In this document: piece by piece, positions 44,614 through 53,963 of the stretch
How positions within the stretch are numbered: the first letter of the stretch is position 1
Layout: every line of letters starts with the position of its first letter
Source of the DNA: Bradyrhizobium jicamae
GTDB taxonomy: Bacteria; Pseudomonadota; Alphaproteobacteria; Rhizobiales; Xanthobacteraceae
Assembly (NCBI RefSeq): GCF_001440395.1
Contig: NZ_LLXZ01000159.1
Coordinates: 1-64,000, forward strand
Direction: 5' to 3'
DNA length: 64,000 nt
Translations under genes and position numbers: made by a program
Notes under the pieces: model-generated
The model's input: the letters and a program-made list of their open reading frames with translations, nothing else
Told to the model about the DNA's origin: nothing
The model's database searches: none

Positions 44614-45939
44614 ATGGCTAGACAATTCACTCGGCGAAGCTCGAAGCCGACCCTCATTGCTGCAGATGGAGGCTTGACCAGCCATGCCGTGTTGGGCGCG
44701 ACGATCGGCAATATGCTCGAATTCTACGATTTCGGGACGTATAGCTTTTTCGCCATCCAGATTGGTCACGCGTTCTTCCCGGCGAAGGATCAGTTCGCCA
44801 GCCTTATGCTGTCGCTCGCGACCTTCGGAGCGGGTTTCGTGACCAGACCCATCGGGGCCATTGTGATCGGCTCGTACTCGGATCGAGTCGGACGCCGGCC
44901 CGCAATGACCGCCAGTCTTGTCATGATGAGTGCCGCGATACTCGTGTTGGCTGTGACGCCCTCGTACGACACGATAGGGATCGCCGCTCCGTTATTGGTT
45001 ATTTTCGCGCGTTTGGTGCAGGGCTTCGCCCTGGGAGGCGAAGTCGGTCCGACGACCGCCTATTTGATGGAAGCGGCCCCGGCCGGACGCCGGGGCCTTG
45101 CCGTCTCGTTTCAGCCTGCCAGCCAACAAATAGCTGCAACGGCCGGAGCGCTGGTCGGAGAAATACTCTCCCTCACCATGACAAGCGAGTCGCTGGATGC
45201 GTACGGATGGCGGATCGCGTTTCTGCTCGGTGCCTGTACGCTGCCGTTCGGACTTTGGTTGCGCAGGGCCCTGCCCGAAACGCTGCACCGACCTGAAGCG
45301 CCGTCTCTCGCCGTCGAGCCCGCAAGGAAATTGCGTGCCGGCCGCATGATGAGCTTGGGATTGGTCATTTTGGCCAGCTGCACGATTATCACCTATGTCA
45401 CGGAATATATGACGACTTATGCGCTGAACATCCTGCAAGTCGCCGCGCCTCTCGCCTTTGCGACCACTGTCGTCAGCAATGCAGTAGGCATTGCTGCGGC
45501 AGTCCTGGGCGGCTGGCTCGCAGATCTGGCCGGACGCCGGCCCATCATGATATGGCCGCAGATCGGCGCGCTGCTGATGACCTATCCGGTGTTCTTGTGG
45601 ATCGTAGAGAGCCGCAGTCCCATGGCCCTTCTCGGAGGTCTCGGCGCGCTCACCCTCGTCGGAACGATTCCGTATAGCGCCTTCTATGTCGGTATGGCCG
45701 AAGGCTTGCCCAAGAGCATCCGCGGCGGCGCCTTCGCGACGATCTACGCTGTTGCGATAGCGATCTTCGGGGGCACAGCTCAACTCGTCGTCGCTTGGCT
45801 GACCCACGTTACTGGGAACGCGCTGGCGCCAGCTTGGTACATGCTAGTCGCTACCGCGGCCGGGCTCTGCGCCATGCTGATGATGCCCGAGACGGCACCG
45901 CCGAAAATTCGGGCCGCCGCGAACACGCGGAGCCCGTAG
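44614..45939 (+). CDS. MHS-type major facilitator transporter
   Basis: About 441 residues from ATG 44614 (MARQFTRRS); an in-frame GTG at 44545 would add 23 residues. The metabolite:H+ symporter branch of the MFS is shown by GNMLEFYDFGTYSFFA in the first span, the cytoplasmic loop SYSDRVGRRPAM, RLVQGFALGGEVGPTTAYL and, in the second half, GWLADLAGRRPIMI. This branch imports organic acids or amino-acid-like compounds (citrate, ketoglutarate, proline, shikimate). It lies 212 nt after the MATE gene, with the weak frame MLGLEDDYGEDLVKTPL between. It may belong to the same transcript, but its substrate and link to the NRPS are unproven. Confidence 0.88.
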   Translation: MARQFTRRSSKPTLIAADGGLTSHAVLGATIGNMLEFYDFGTYSFFAIQIGHAFFPAKDQFASLMLSLATFGAGFVTRPIGAIVIGSYSDRVGRRPAMTASLVMMSAAILVLAVTPSYDTIGIAAPLLVIFARLVQGFALGGEVGPTTAYLMEAAPAGRRGLAVSFQPASQQIAATAGALVGEILSLTMTSESLDAYGWRIAFLLGACTLPFGLWLRRALPETLHRPEAPSLAVEPARKLRAGRMMSLGLVILASCTIITYVTEYMTTYALNILQVAAPLAFATTVVSNAVGIAAAVLGGWLADLAGRRPIMIWPQIGALLMTYPVFLWIVESRSPMALLGGLGALTLVGTIPYSAFYVGMAEGLPKSIRGGAFATIYAVAIAIFGGTAQLVVAWLTHVTGNALAPAWYMLVATAAGLCAMLMMPETAPPKIRAAANTRSP

Positions 45940-46117
45940 CAGCTTTGGACAATGCGATAACGGGTTACAGGTTCCCAATCTCACGATGCGTGCATCAGAC
46001 GAGGGCCAACGCGACGGACTGGCATGACCCGCGCGGCAATGATTCAATACTCCAAAGAACAGCGCAGCAAGGATTTCCCATGATGGCGAACCGCGTAAAG
46101 AATGACGGAGTAACGCG

Positions 46118-46354
46118 ATGGAAATTGCCCTCGGGATTAGCGCCCCGGTCGTTTTCGCCGCAATGTTTTGCGTGCGTCTGGGCCGTTCGGTGACGCCAGT
46201 CATCAAGAATTTGCTCGCGCGTAAGCAGAAGCTCATCGAGCAACTGAGCGTCACCGAAGATGCTGACGAGCGAGACAAGATCGGACGTCAACTTCGCCAG
46301 ATCAACACCGCACTGGTATTTTTGCGGAAGACGGAGCCCAAGAGCGAGGAATGA
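46118..46354 (+). CDS. Small membrane-anchored coiled-coil protein (78 aa)
   Basis: MEIALGISAPVVFAAMFCVR is a short hydrophobic N-terminus; the rest (LLARKQKLIEQLSVTEDADE, DKIGRQLRQINTALVFLRK) is a charged helix likely to form a coiled coil. GGAG lies 7 nt before ATG 46118. A TGGCATG-ACCC-GCGC stretch at 46020 has sigma-54 spacing but a poor -12 box and no NifA site. No known family recognised. It ends facing the effector candidate, on the opposite strand. Confidence 0.6.
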   Translation: MEIALGISAPVVFAAMFCVRLGRSVTPVIKNLLARKQKLIEQLSVTEDADERDKIGRQLRQINTALVFLRKTEPKSEE

Positions 46355-46479
46355 CCATTGGGCGATCCCACACGACGCAGCGATACCTAGAAGCTGAATG
46401 GCGGGAATCCGTCGGAAGCGAATGCACTTCATCGTGCTCGACCGGCGACCGTCTCCTCAAAGCCTCGCAAGCCAATACC

Positions 46480-47223
46480 TCAACTAACGGGGCTCACACA
46501 ATACAATCCAAAACGAACCGGCAAAGCCCCTGCGACGAAATCGTTTGGATCGCCTAAATCAAGCCTGTTCAACGCATAGACGAGCCTCTTGTTGCCCGGA
46601 AACAACCTCTCCGCGTGACCGACCAGCGAATCGTGATCGAGCACAGCAATTGAGGAAGGCTGGAGCGCTGCAGATAGCTTGCGAAGTCTTCTAGCATAAT
46701 CTTCGCCGGTTTGCCGGCCGATCGTCCGACAAAAGTTTCCTTCAGCCGCCCTTCTGATGAGGTCCTCGTCCTCTTTGGAGGCACGATATTTTGATGTAAT
46801 GGGGTGAGCGGGGGCGCCAGGCTCACGATACCGACGAAGCATTGACAACGCGGGGACGATCCCCTTGTCTTTCGGAAACAGCCGTTTAGCGTGATCGAGC
46901 AAGAGCTCGTCATCGAGCATAGCAATAGTTTGGCCAGAAGGCTTGAGTGCATCAGCCAATTTGCGAAGACTACGATCATAATGGCCGACGGCGACGGTGC
47001 TCGGCTGCCCCCGATCACGGGCAGCATCAGCCGCTGCTTGGATGAGGCGATCTTCTTCCTCAGAGATATCAAAAAGCTCTCTATGGAGATCTACGGCATC
47101 GACCTGTTGCACCTCGCCCAAGTGCTGCTCAAATTCCGCTTGCTGCTGTTGCGGCTGTTGTACCGTGGCGTTGTACGTAGCGAAATGTCGGTCGAATGGG
47201 TTGATATTGCTAAATGGGGCCAT
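46480..47223 (-). CDS. Candidate type III secreted effector with two repeats
   Basis: The frame is preceded by a near-consensus tts box (47299-47318), the TtsI site that drives rhizobial type III effectors. ATG 47223 (MAPFSNINPFDRHFATYN) is preferred: the in-frame start at 47286 would leave only 12 nt to the box, and GGACGGG stands before 47223. This gives 247 residues. The N-terminus is rich in Asn, Gln, Pro and Ser, as in secreted effectors. Two related repeats of about 75 residues follow: EEEDRLIQAAADAAR ... YDRSLRKLADAL ... LLDHAKRLFP ... IVPALSMLRR, and KEDEDLIRRAAEGN ... YARRLRKLSAAL ... LVGHAERLFP ... LVYALNRL. The pattern recalls the N-terminal repeats of NopD/Ulp-type effectors, but no protease domain follows, so it may be a truncated or stand-alone form. 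Target unknown. Confidence 0.7.
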   Translation of the reverse strand: MAPFSNINPFDRHFATYNATVQQPQQQQAEFEQHLGEVQQVDAVDLHRELFDISEEEDRLIQAAADAARDRGQPSTVAVGHYDRSLRKLADALKPSGQTIAMLDDELLLDHAKRLFPKDKGIVPALSMLRRYREPGAPAHPITSKYRASKEDEDLIRRAAEGNFCRTIGRQTGEDYARRLRKLSAALQPSSIAVLDHDSLVGHAERLFPGNKRLVYALNRLDLGDPNDFVAGALPVRFGLYCVSPVS

Positions 47224-47298
47224 GTTCCCGTCCGGTTGGGGCCGATTCGCATATCTGAGCAGCAACGTTCGCTCGCTAGCTCCCACACTACTACCGTT

Positions 47299-47318
47299 AG
47301 CTTTCGCGAAGCTGACGC
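47299..47318 (-). promoter_or_regulatory. tts box (TtsI binding site)
   Basis: The minus strand reads GCGTCAGCTTCGCGAAAGCT, matching the rhizobial tts-box core GTCAG-CTT-nTCG-AAAGCT with one or two differences. It faces the effector gene. Confidence 0.75.
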
Positions 47319-47539
47319 GGTTTAGAGAAAATTAGAATGAGCCAATGGCCAAAGCGTGCTTTCTGCGGACGCAGCAGCATCGGTGTCCGCCGAAAAAAGG
47401 CTGCGATGATCAAAAGAGAGTTTTGAGCCGGGAAGTCAAAGCATTGCAACCACCGTTTGCCGCTCCACTAAAGCAGCCCAGTACGGGTCAGCAGATCGCC
47501 TTATGGCCGTGCAGGCCATCATCCTAACTCGAAATCAAA
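47319..47539. other. Intergenic, nothing recognised
   Basis: No gene is supported between the tts box and the small gene at 47540. Confidence 0.3.
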
Positions 47540-47731
47540 TCATGCAGCCTTACTCGGCCGCTGCTCGCGCTGAGCTCGGGTGAGGTAATCGAGATAGATC
47601 TTGCGAGCCTGTGCGTCGCTCACGCCGCGCCGCGCCACAACGGTGCCCACGAAGGCGAGCGCGACTGGAGAGGAGAAAACGCTCTCGCCGGCACGGCTCT
47701 CGAGTCCTGTGGTAGCGCTGTTGCGGGCCAT
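47540..47731 (-). CDS. Small hypothetical protein (63 aa)
   Basis: MARNSATTGLESRAGESVFS begins the frame; the middle (PVALAFVGTVVARRGVSDAQ) has a mildly hydrophobic helix and the end (IYLDYLTRAQREQRPSKAA) is basic. GGAGGGG stands 5 nt before ATG 47731, one of the best ribosome-binding sites in the window, which is why this start and frame were chosen. No family recognised; the surrounding sequence is debris. Confidence 0.5.
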   Translation of the reverse strand: MARNSATTGLESRAGESVFSSPVALAFVGTVVARRGVSDAQARKIYLDYLTRAQREQRPSKAA

Positions 47732-48309
47732 CGGCCCCTCCGCTTTGTTGGCGGAGGGTGGATTCCGCCGCCGTGCCGGCGAGCTTCTTTTTGTTCGGGT
47801 GGCTTCGGAACGCACTTGCGAGGGGGCCGGTCGACGACGCGGTCCACCAAACATCAGATTCAGCTGCCGCCTTGACAGATTCCGGAATTGGATCACCCTC
47901 GACTATAATTGGATCACCCTCAATTATGACGAAAGGCAATCTGAGAGCACGCGCTATCCGGGAAAGCGAACGGTGCCCGGCTCCATCCTTCATCCAGGGG
48001 ACGATGCCGCATCGCTAGCCGGAGCGCATATTGAGGCGCTGAAGAACGAGATAAGGCTGGCTGAGCAGCGGTCAGCACAGTGGCCAGGAAAAAGCGGATC
48101 TTCCGCCGCCAGTGTCGATAGCCAGCCGCGATGGCAGGATTCCAGCGCGTCGTATTGGCGGTGCAATCGAAGGCGTAGTCGGCGGCCAAATGCTTGCCGG
48201 TGCGGGATCAGTGCGGCGTACATGAGTTTCAGGACGGCGCGTTCGCCGAAGGTGTGCGGCGCGTGGTTATGGGCATGGCGGAAAAGCTCGGGTATGAGCG
48301 GGCGCGGAC
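47732..48309. other. Debris with an open minus-strand frame and a 21-bp tandem repeat
   Basis: The 15-mer AATTGGATCACCCTC occurs at 47886-47900 and again at 47907-47921, a 21-bp period that encodes VEGDPI twice in the minus-strand frame running 47993 to 47550 (...RSLSRIARALRLPFVIIEGD...). That frame and frames up to 48309 cannot be assigned to a family. Confidence 0.35.
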
Positions 48310-48948
48310 TCACATGCCGACCACCGCATTAGCGGGGATGAAGCGCGAACCGAAGGCATGAGACGCTTCCTGCAGTTCCTCAAGTAGCCACATCTCGAAC
48401 GTCGAGGCGACAATCAGGTCGAAGCACGGCGTCGCGTCGACCTGCCGCAGGACACAGGAGACACGGGCAACAAGCGTCACCGCGCAACGCCCGGCGTCGA
48501 AGACTCGGGGATGCAGGTCGAGACGGCAGCATCGGGCGAAAACTTCGAGCGTGCTGAGGCCCGATACCTGCAGGACGCATTTGCCATGGCTTTGGTCCAC
48601 CACAGCCGCGATGCCGGCGAGCGCCGACTTCAACTGCACAGAGAAGGCGTTGCCGATGTCCGCTGGCGCTTGAAGCAACCAGCCCCCCGGCTGGATCCAG
48701 ATCAGCGTATAGGCCCCGTCGCTCGTGGAATGCCCCGGCTGCGGCAGGTTTAGCTGGAGCCTTTGCCAAATTGCAGCGGCAAGCGCCGGCTGCTGCCCTC
48801 GGCGCGCCGTCAGCTGCACCAGCGTTGCCGGCCGTTGCATGATCGAGATAACATCCGGATTGGCCTGTCCATCATGAGGTGGCCTCGTCAGTCCGCCAAA
48901 ACGGGAAGGGCAGTCAGTTGCGGACACGGACATTCTCTGGGTCGACAT
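48310..48948 (-). CDS. soxG: Sarcosine oxidase gamma subunit
   Basis: A 212-residue SoxG: LVQLTARRGQQPALAAAIWQ, TLIWIQPGGWLLQAP and VVDQSHGKCVLQVSGLSTLEV match the family, which is related to the C-terminal domain of the alpha subunit and completes the heterotetramer. The start overlaps soxA by 35 nt; a second in-frame ATG at 48933 is possible. Last gene of the soxBDAG operon. Confidence 0.9.
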   Translation of the reverse strand: MSTQRMSVSATDCPSRFGGLTRPPHDGQANPDVISIMQRPATLVQLTARRGQQPALAAAIWQRLQLNLPQPGHSTSDGAYTLIWIQPGGWLLQAPADIGNAFSVQLKSALAGIAAVVDQSHGKCVLQVSGLSTLEVFARCCRLDLHPRVFDAGRCAVTLVARVSCVLRQVDATPCFDLIVASTFEMWLLEELQEASHAFGSRFIPANAVVGM

Positions 48949-51832
48949 GATGGGGACTAGAGACGACTACCTCGATCGCCTCGTCGTGCAGGGGAGAAAC
49001 TGCGTGGACTGTCTTGCCGCTCATAGCCTCGCCGTTCTCAAGCATAGCCAGGCCAATCCACTGCCCTAGCTCAATCGACCGGGTCACGCTCGTAATCCAG
49101 CCCAAACTTCTGCCCGAACCGGGCTTCGACACGAGATGAGCTCCGCCGCGCAGCCGCTTGCCCGAGTCGATCGGGCGGATGCCGACCAGCCGCGGCCTAC
49201 CAGGATCAGCGAGGGCCGGACGGGCGCTCAGCACGCGGCCGACGAAATCGCCAGTCTTCTTCATCATCCGGCCTACACCGAGATCGGCGGCCGTCGCCTG
49301 CCCGTTCAGCTCCGAGGCCGCGAGGTGGCCCTTCTCGATCCGCATCAGGTCCATCGTCTCCAACCCGTAGGGCACGATGCCGAACTCTTGCCCGGCAGCC
49401 AAAATCGCCCGCCAGACGATCTCGGCATGCCTCGACGGCACCGCAACCTCATAGGCGAGTTCGCCGGAGAAGCTGATCCGAAAAACCCGAAGGGGTATAC
49501 CGGCCATGTGGCCTTCGCCCACAGACAGGAAGCGAAAAGCCCAGAGGTCGAGTCCCTCGACCACCTTGGCCAGTGTCACGCGGCTGCGGGGACCGGCTAC
49601 CGCGATTTGTGCCCATTGGTCGGTCACCGAACAGAGCTGCACATCGAGCTCCGGCCAGACGGTCTGAGCATAGAACTCCATATGTTCCAGTACGGGCGCG
49701 GCGTTGGCAGTGGTTGTGGTGATCAGGAAGTGATCTTCGCGGAGCCGTGATGCCGTGCCGTCATCAAACGCGATACCGTCCTCGCGCAGCATCAGGCCAT
49801 AGCGGCATTGGCCGACGGCGAGCGTCGAGAAGGAATTGATGTACAGTCTGTCGAGGAGGGTCGCGGCGTCCGGACCCTGCAGATCAATCTTGCCGAGCGT
49901 GGACATGTCGCAAATACCTACACTTTGCCGTACCCCGCGCGCCTCGCGCGAGACCGAATCCCAGGCGGTCTCCTCAGCTTTGGGGTAATAGGACGGCCGC
50001 AGCCACGCTCCCATCGGCCGCATCACCGCGCCATGACGAAGGTGCCAACCATGCAGCGCCGTGCGCCGGATCGGCTGGAACCGTTCGCCTGTTGTGCCTC
50101 CGGCCAGGGCACCAATGGCGACCGGCTTGGTGTAAGGCCGGAAAGTCGGCAGGCCGACCTTCTCTAGGGTCTCGCCGCGGGCCTCCGCGAGGATCGCAGC
50201 GCCCACAAGACCACCAAGCTTGCCCTGATCCGTGGCCATATTGTGCGTCGTGTAGCGCTTGGCGTGCTCAATGTGGCTGAAGCCTTCGCGATGGGCGAGG
50301 CGGATATCGTTCACCGTAACATCATGTTGCAGGTCGACGAAGGCCTTCCCCGAACTCTTGACTTCCCAGAGCGGCTCGAGCGGTGCGCATGGCCCCTCCG
50401 GTGCAGGCAGCGGGAAATCAATGTCGCCGCCGCCGAGGCCCAAGGCGTTCGCGGCCGCCAGCCCGGCGGCCAGCCCGTCGCGCGCGGCCTCGCCGATTCC
50501 TACGATGCCCCTCGCCGCGCCAGCCGAACGTTCGGCCTGCACCGGCGCGCCCGGCACGAAGCTCGAAAGCGTCGCATCCCAGCTCAGCCTGGCGCCGGAC
50601 TGGCTGGCGAGATGTACGTTCGGGTTCCAACCACCGGAGATGCAGAGCAGGTCTGCCGCGACGTTATCGCCGCCGCCGCTCGGCGTCCGGAGTGTGACCC
50701 TATCCTTGCCAAAGTCGCTCACCTCGATCCCGAATCGAACATCGACGCCATGCGCTCGCAGTTCCGCGGCCAGCCTGTTTTCCCGCCGGAAATCGGCCAG
50801 CACGACTCCATCGAGGCCCGCCTCGGCAAGCGCAAGCGCCGTCGCGTAGGCGCTATCGTTGTTCGTGAAGACGACGGCACGCTTTCCAGGAGCGACGCCG
50901 AAGCGGCGGACATAGGTCAACGCCGCACCTGCCATCATCACGCCGGGTCGATCGTTGCCGCGAAAAGCGATGAGCCGCTCACTCGCGCCGGTCGCCAGCA
51001 CCACTTGTCCAGCACGGAAGGTGCGGTACCGTTGCCGGACCTCATGCGGATGCGGCTCGGCGACATGATCGCCGACCTGCTCGACGCCGCCCAGTAGGTT
51101 ATGGTCATAATAGCCAAAAATGTTGGTACGCGGCAGAATCTGCACGTCGCGGATCCCCTGGAGCGTCGCGATCATCTCCTTCCGCCAACTTTCCTGAGCC
51201 GGATCGAGCAGCAGCCCGCCGCCGATCAGAAAATCGCGCTCACACAGGATCACACGAGCGCCGACCTCGCCCGCGACCCGGGCGGCTGCAAGTCCGGCCG
51301 GCCCGGAGCCGACAACGAGTACGTCGCAATGCGCATGTACCGCTTCGTAGTGATCGGGATCCGGCAGGCAGGTGGCGCGGCCGAGACCGGCCGCGTGGCG
51401 AATCAGCGGCTCGTAGAGTTTTTCCCAGAACGAAGCCGGCCACATGAAGGTCTTGTAGTAGAATCCGGCGGAGATGATATTCCCGGCAAGGCCGTTGACA
51501 GCCATCAGGTCGAATTTTAGCGAGGGCCAGCGGTTCTGACTCCAGGCCTGTAGCCCCTCATAAAGCTCGACGTCGGTCATCTTAGTGTTCGGCTCAGTGC
51601 GGCTGCGCTCGCGCAGTTCCACCAGAGCTGATGGCTCGTCTGGTCCCGCGGTCATGATGCCGCGCGGCCGGTGATACTTGAAGCTGCGGCCGACCAGGCG
51701 GACGCCGCTGGCGAGCAAGGCCGAAGCCAGCGTATCGCCAGGATGGCCGAAGAAGCGCCGGCCGTCGAAGTGAAAAGTCAGGCGCTGACTGCGGTTGATA
51801 TGGCCGCCTTGCGATAGACGATGGACGCTCAT
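48914..51832 (-). CDS. soxA: Sarcosine oxidase alpha subunit
   Basis: A 972-residue SoxA. The N-terminus (FHFDGRRFFGHPGDTLASAL, SFKYHRPRGI) is a 2Fe-2S-ferredoxin-like fold without the cluster; VLVVGSGPAGLAAARVAGEV near residue 171 binds NAD+; the C-terminal 400 residues are a GcvT-like tetrahydrofolate domain (LGKIDLQGPDAATLLDRLY, GLETMDLMRIEKGH). The complex oxidises sarcosine to glycine, passing the methyl carbon to tetrahydrofolate and electrons to O2. The start overlaps soxD by 4 nt. Length is normal. Confidence 0.95.
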   Translation of the reverse strand: MSVHRLSQGGHINRSQRLTFHFDGRRFFGHPGDTLASALLASGVRLVGRSFKYHRPRGIMTAGPDEPSALVELRERSRTEPNTKMTDVELYEGLQAWSQNRWPSLKFDLMAVNGLAGNIISAGFYYKTFMWPASFWEKLYEPLIRHAAGLGRATCLPDPDHYEAVHAHCDVLVVGSGPAGLAAARVAGEVGARVILCERDFLIGGGLLLDPAQESWRKEMIATLQGIRDVQILPRTNIFGYYDHNLLGGVEQVGDHVAEPHPHEVRQRYRTFRAGQVVLATGASERLIAFRGNDRPGVMMAGAALTYVRRFGVAPGKRAVVFTNNDSAYATALALAEAGLDGVVLADFRRENRLAAELRAHGVDVRFGIEVSDFGKDRVTLRTPSGGGDNVAADLLCISGGWNPNVHLASQSGARLSWDATLSSFVPGAPVQAERSAGAARGIVGIGEAARDGLAAGLAAANALGLGGGDIDFPLPAPEGPCAPLEPLWEVKSSGKAFVDLQHDVTVNDIRLAHREGFSHIEHAKRYTTHNMATDQGKLGGLVGAAILAEARGETLEKVGLPTFRPYTKPVAIGALAGGTTGERFQPIRRTALHGWHLRHGAVMRPMGAWLRPSYYPKAEETAWDSVSREARGVRQSVGICDMSTLGKIDLQGPDAATLLDRLYINSFSTLAVGQCRYGLMLREDGIAFDDGTASRLREDHFLITTTTANAAPVLEHMEFYAQTVWPELDVQLCSVTDQWAQIAVAGPRSRVTLAKVVEGLDLWAFRFLSVGEGHMAGIPLRVFRISFSGELAYEVAVPSRHAEIVWRAILAAGQEFGIVPYGLETMDLMRIEKGHLAASELNGQATAADLGVGRMMKKTGDFVGRVLSARPALADPGRPRLVGIRPIDSGKRLRGGAHLVSKPGSGRSLGWITSVTRSIELGQWIGLAMLENGEAMSGKTVHAVSPLHDEAIEVVVSSPHHVDPENVRVRN

Positions 51833-52104
51833 GCGGATAGCTGCGGTGTGTCCTCGGCTGGCCCGACGGCCGTCCGAATTTCATGCGTGAGTGTGTTCCG
51901 TTCCACCTTCACCCATTGCCGACAGCCGGCGTAGTGGTGCCACCACTCCAAATGCCAACCGCGCGGATTCGTCCGGGTGTAGACGAAATCGTAGAGGGCC
52001 TGTAGTCCGGCATCGGGCGCAGGGCGCTTCACGGTCGCGTCGCCGCGATAATGGAACTCGTCCTGGGGACGCGCGCCGCAATATGGACAAGGGATCAGGA
52101 GCAT
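51829..52104 (-). CDS. soxD: Sarcosine oxidase delta subunit
   Basis: A 91-residue SoxD with the zinc-site CPYCGARPQDEFHYRG at the N-terminus and HHYAGCRQWVKVERNT later, containing the Cys and His ligands of this small subunit. It lies 7 nt after soxB and overlaps soxA. Nothing unusual. Confidence 0.93.
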   Translation of the reverse strand: MLLIPCPYCGARPQDEFHYRGDATVKRPAPDAGLQALYDFVYTRTNPRGWHLEWWHHYAGCRQWVKVERNTLTHEIRTAVGPAEDTPQLSA

Positions 52105-52111
52105 CGCCGTC

Positions 52112-53389
52112 TTACTGCGCCCAGGGGTTCGGACCGGCGCCGCGCTCGTCGATCATTCGACCTTCGAGGAATCGATCAATAGTCAGGTCGGCGTTGAAGG
52201 GGTGCGGCTCGTCCTTCGCGATCGTGTAAGCGAAGCACCACCCGGAGGCTGGTGTGGCCTTGAAGCCGCCGTAGCACCAGCCACCATTGAGATAGAGCCC
52301 TTCGATCAATGTTCGGCAGATGAAAGGGGAGCCGTCCATGGTCATGTCCGCGATGCCCGCCCATTGCCGCAACACGCGTAGGCGGGACAGGGCCGGAATC
52401 ATCGAAACGCCGACGCCCATCAGACGCTCAACGAGTGGCAGGTTGCCGCGCTGTGAATAGGAGTTGTAGCCGTCGAGATCGCCGCCGAAGATCAGGCCGC
52501 CCCTGTCGGTTTGGCTGATGTAGAAGTGGCCCGCGCCGAAACTTATGACGCAATTGATTAGGGGCTTGATCGCCTCGGAGACGAAGGCCTGGAGCAGATG
52601 GCTCTCGACCGGCAGGCGCAGCCCGGCCATGGCGGCGACGCGCGAGGTGTTGCCGGCCACCGCGATGCCGACTTTTCTGGCGCCGATGAAACCGCGCGTG
52701 GTTTCGACGCCAACGACGCGGCCGCCGTCGCGGCGGATGCCCGTCACCTCGCAATGCTCAAGGATGTCGACGCCGCGCCGGTCGGCCGCACGGGCAAAAC
52801 CCCAGATGACGGCGTCATGCCGTGCCGTGCCGCCGCGCGGCTGGAGCAGGCCACCCAAGATCGGGAACATCGGGTTATCCATAGCGAGGAAAGGCAACAT
52901 GGCGCGCACCGCCTCCCCGTCCACCAGGACGGCGTCGACACCTTGAATCCGCATTGAGTTACCGCGGCGGACCGCCGCATCGCGTTCCGAGTCCGAATGG
53001 AACAGGCTCAGTTGGCCGCGCTGGCTCACCATGACGTTATAGTTCAAGTCCTGTTCCAGCCCCTCCCACAGCTTCAGGGAATACTCGTAGAAGCGGGTAT
53101 TGCTCGGCAGCAGGTAGTTCGAGCGCACGATTGTGGTGTTGCGCCCGCCGTTGCCGAGCCCGATCGGCCCCTTCTGCACCACGGCGACGTTGGTGATACC
53201 GTGCACGTTGGCGAGGTAATGCGCCGTGGCCAAGCCATGGCCGCCGCCCCCGATAATGACCACGTCGTAACGCGCTTTGGGCTCGGGCTTGCGCCAAGCC
53301 TGTTTCCAACCCCTGTTGCCGCTAATGCCCTCCTTGAGAAGGCGCCAAGCGGAATACCTGTCAGCGATCGGTTCAATCCGGGCTGGCAT
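52112..53389 (-). CDS. soxB: Sarcosine oxidase beta subunit
   Basis: SoxB carries the FAD and FMN that oxidise sarcosine. From ATG 53389 (MPARIEPIADRYSAW) it has 425 residues; GGAGG stands 7 nt upstream. The same frame stays open to 54022, but that upstream part reads through another gene's remnant and is not SoxB. The dinucleotide motif YDVVIIGGGGHGLATAHYLA is at about residue 38, GNGGRNTTIVRSNYLLP near 80 and FGAGHFYISQTDRGGLIFGG near 275. First gene of soxBDAG, on the transcript from the sigma-54 promoter at 53948-53963. Confidence 0.94.
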   Translation of the reverse strand: MPARIEPIADRYSAWRLLKEGISGNRGWKQAWRKPEPKARYDVVIIGGGGHGLATAHYLANVHGITNVAVVQKGPIGLGNGGRNTTIVRSNYLLPSNTRFYEYSLKLWEGLEQDLNYNVMVSQRGQLSLFHSDSERDAAVRRGNSMRIQGVDAVLVDGEAVRAMLPFLAMDNPMFPILGGLLQPRGGTARHDAVIWGFARAADRRGVDILEHCEVTGIRRDGGRVVGVETTRGFIGARKVGIAVAGNTSRVAAMAGLRLPVESHLLQAFVSEAIKPLINCVISFGAGHFYISQTDRGGLIFGGDLDGYNSYSQRGNLPLVERLMGVGVSMIPALSRLRVLRQWAGIADMTMDGSPFICRTLIEGLYLNGGWCYGGFKATPASGWCFAYTIAKDEPHPFNADLTIDRFLEGRMIDERGAGPNPWAQ

Positions 53390-53432
53390 GGTCATCCTCC
53401 ATCTCTGGGAGAACCCAGCCCAGCTCCTCCCG

Positions 53433-53800
53433 TCAGCCAGGCGCGAGATTGCCAAAGCGCGACGGCCGGAAACTTGAAAGGTCGGCGAAGCTGCACTTTC
53501 CGTGCACCAGAATCTCGCACATTGCATGGCCGATGGCTGGCGAGAGGCCAAAGCCACCGCCGGATATCGCGGCCACGAATGCATTCGTGGCCGTGGGCAG
53601 GTCGTCGATCGCCGGCCGGCCATCCGGCGTATTCTCTGTGATGCCCGCCCAGCTCCGCATGATCCGGACATGACGCATTCTTTGGGAATATCTCCGCCAG
53701 CCCTTTGGCGATGTAGCTGCACCAGGCGGGGCATCGCCGCTACAGATGGCTTTCCACTTTTATCGGAGCAGCCGGGGACTCGATGCGCAGCGTCATGTTG
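53433..53800 (-). pseudogene. FAD-dependent oxidoreductase (DAO family), C-terminal remnant
   Basis: The last ~80 residues of a D-amino-acid-oxidase-type flavoprotein are clear: HVRIMRSWAGITENTPDGRP, NAFVAAISGGGFGLSPAIGH and FRPSRFGNLAPG. The part upstream (AWCSYIAKGLAEIFPK) needs two frame changes and contains a stop, and the N-terminal FAD motif is gone. It lies between the sigma-54 promoter and soxB, and was presumably the first gene of this operon, possibly an opine- or amino-acid-oxidising partner. Confidence 0.6.
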
Positions 53801-53947
53801 CTCTCCAAAGGTATTGCCACAAGGTAGGCGACCGCTCGAGCTTGCCTCGCTCAGAAATGGGGCACACGGGTCTAGGGGAAGGAGACCATCGCTCGTTTTG
53901 CGCATCCGCGTGTACTCAGCCTTCACCCAGCGTTGCTGCATCTCACT

Positions 53948-53963
53948 AGCAACGGTCGTGCCA
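53948..53963 (-). promoter_or_regulatory. Sigma-54 promoter upstream of the sarcosine oxidase operon
   Basis: The minus strand reads CTGGCACG-ACCG-TTGCT, a perfect RpoN consensus. Transcription would start near 53938 and run through the oxidoreductase remnant into soxBDAG, 550 nt downstream. Confidence 0.85.

Noticed and set aside
47886..47921. CRISPR-like direct repeats
   Set aside because: Only two copies of a 15-mer at 21-bp spacing, inside an open frame; this is a small tandem duplication. No CRISPR array was seen anywhere in the window.
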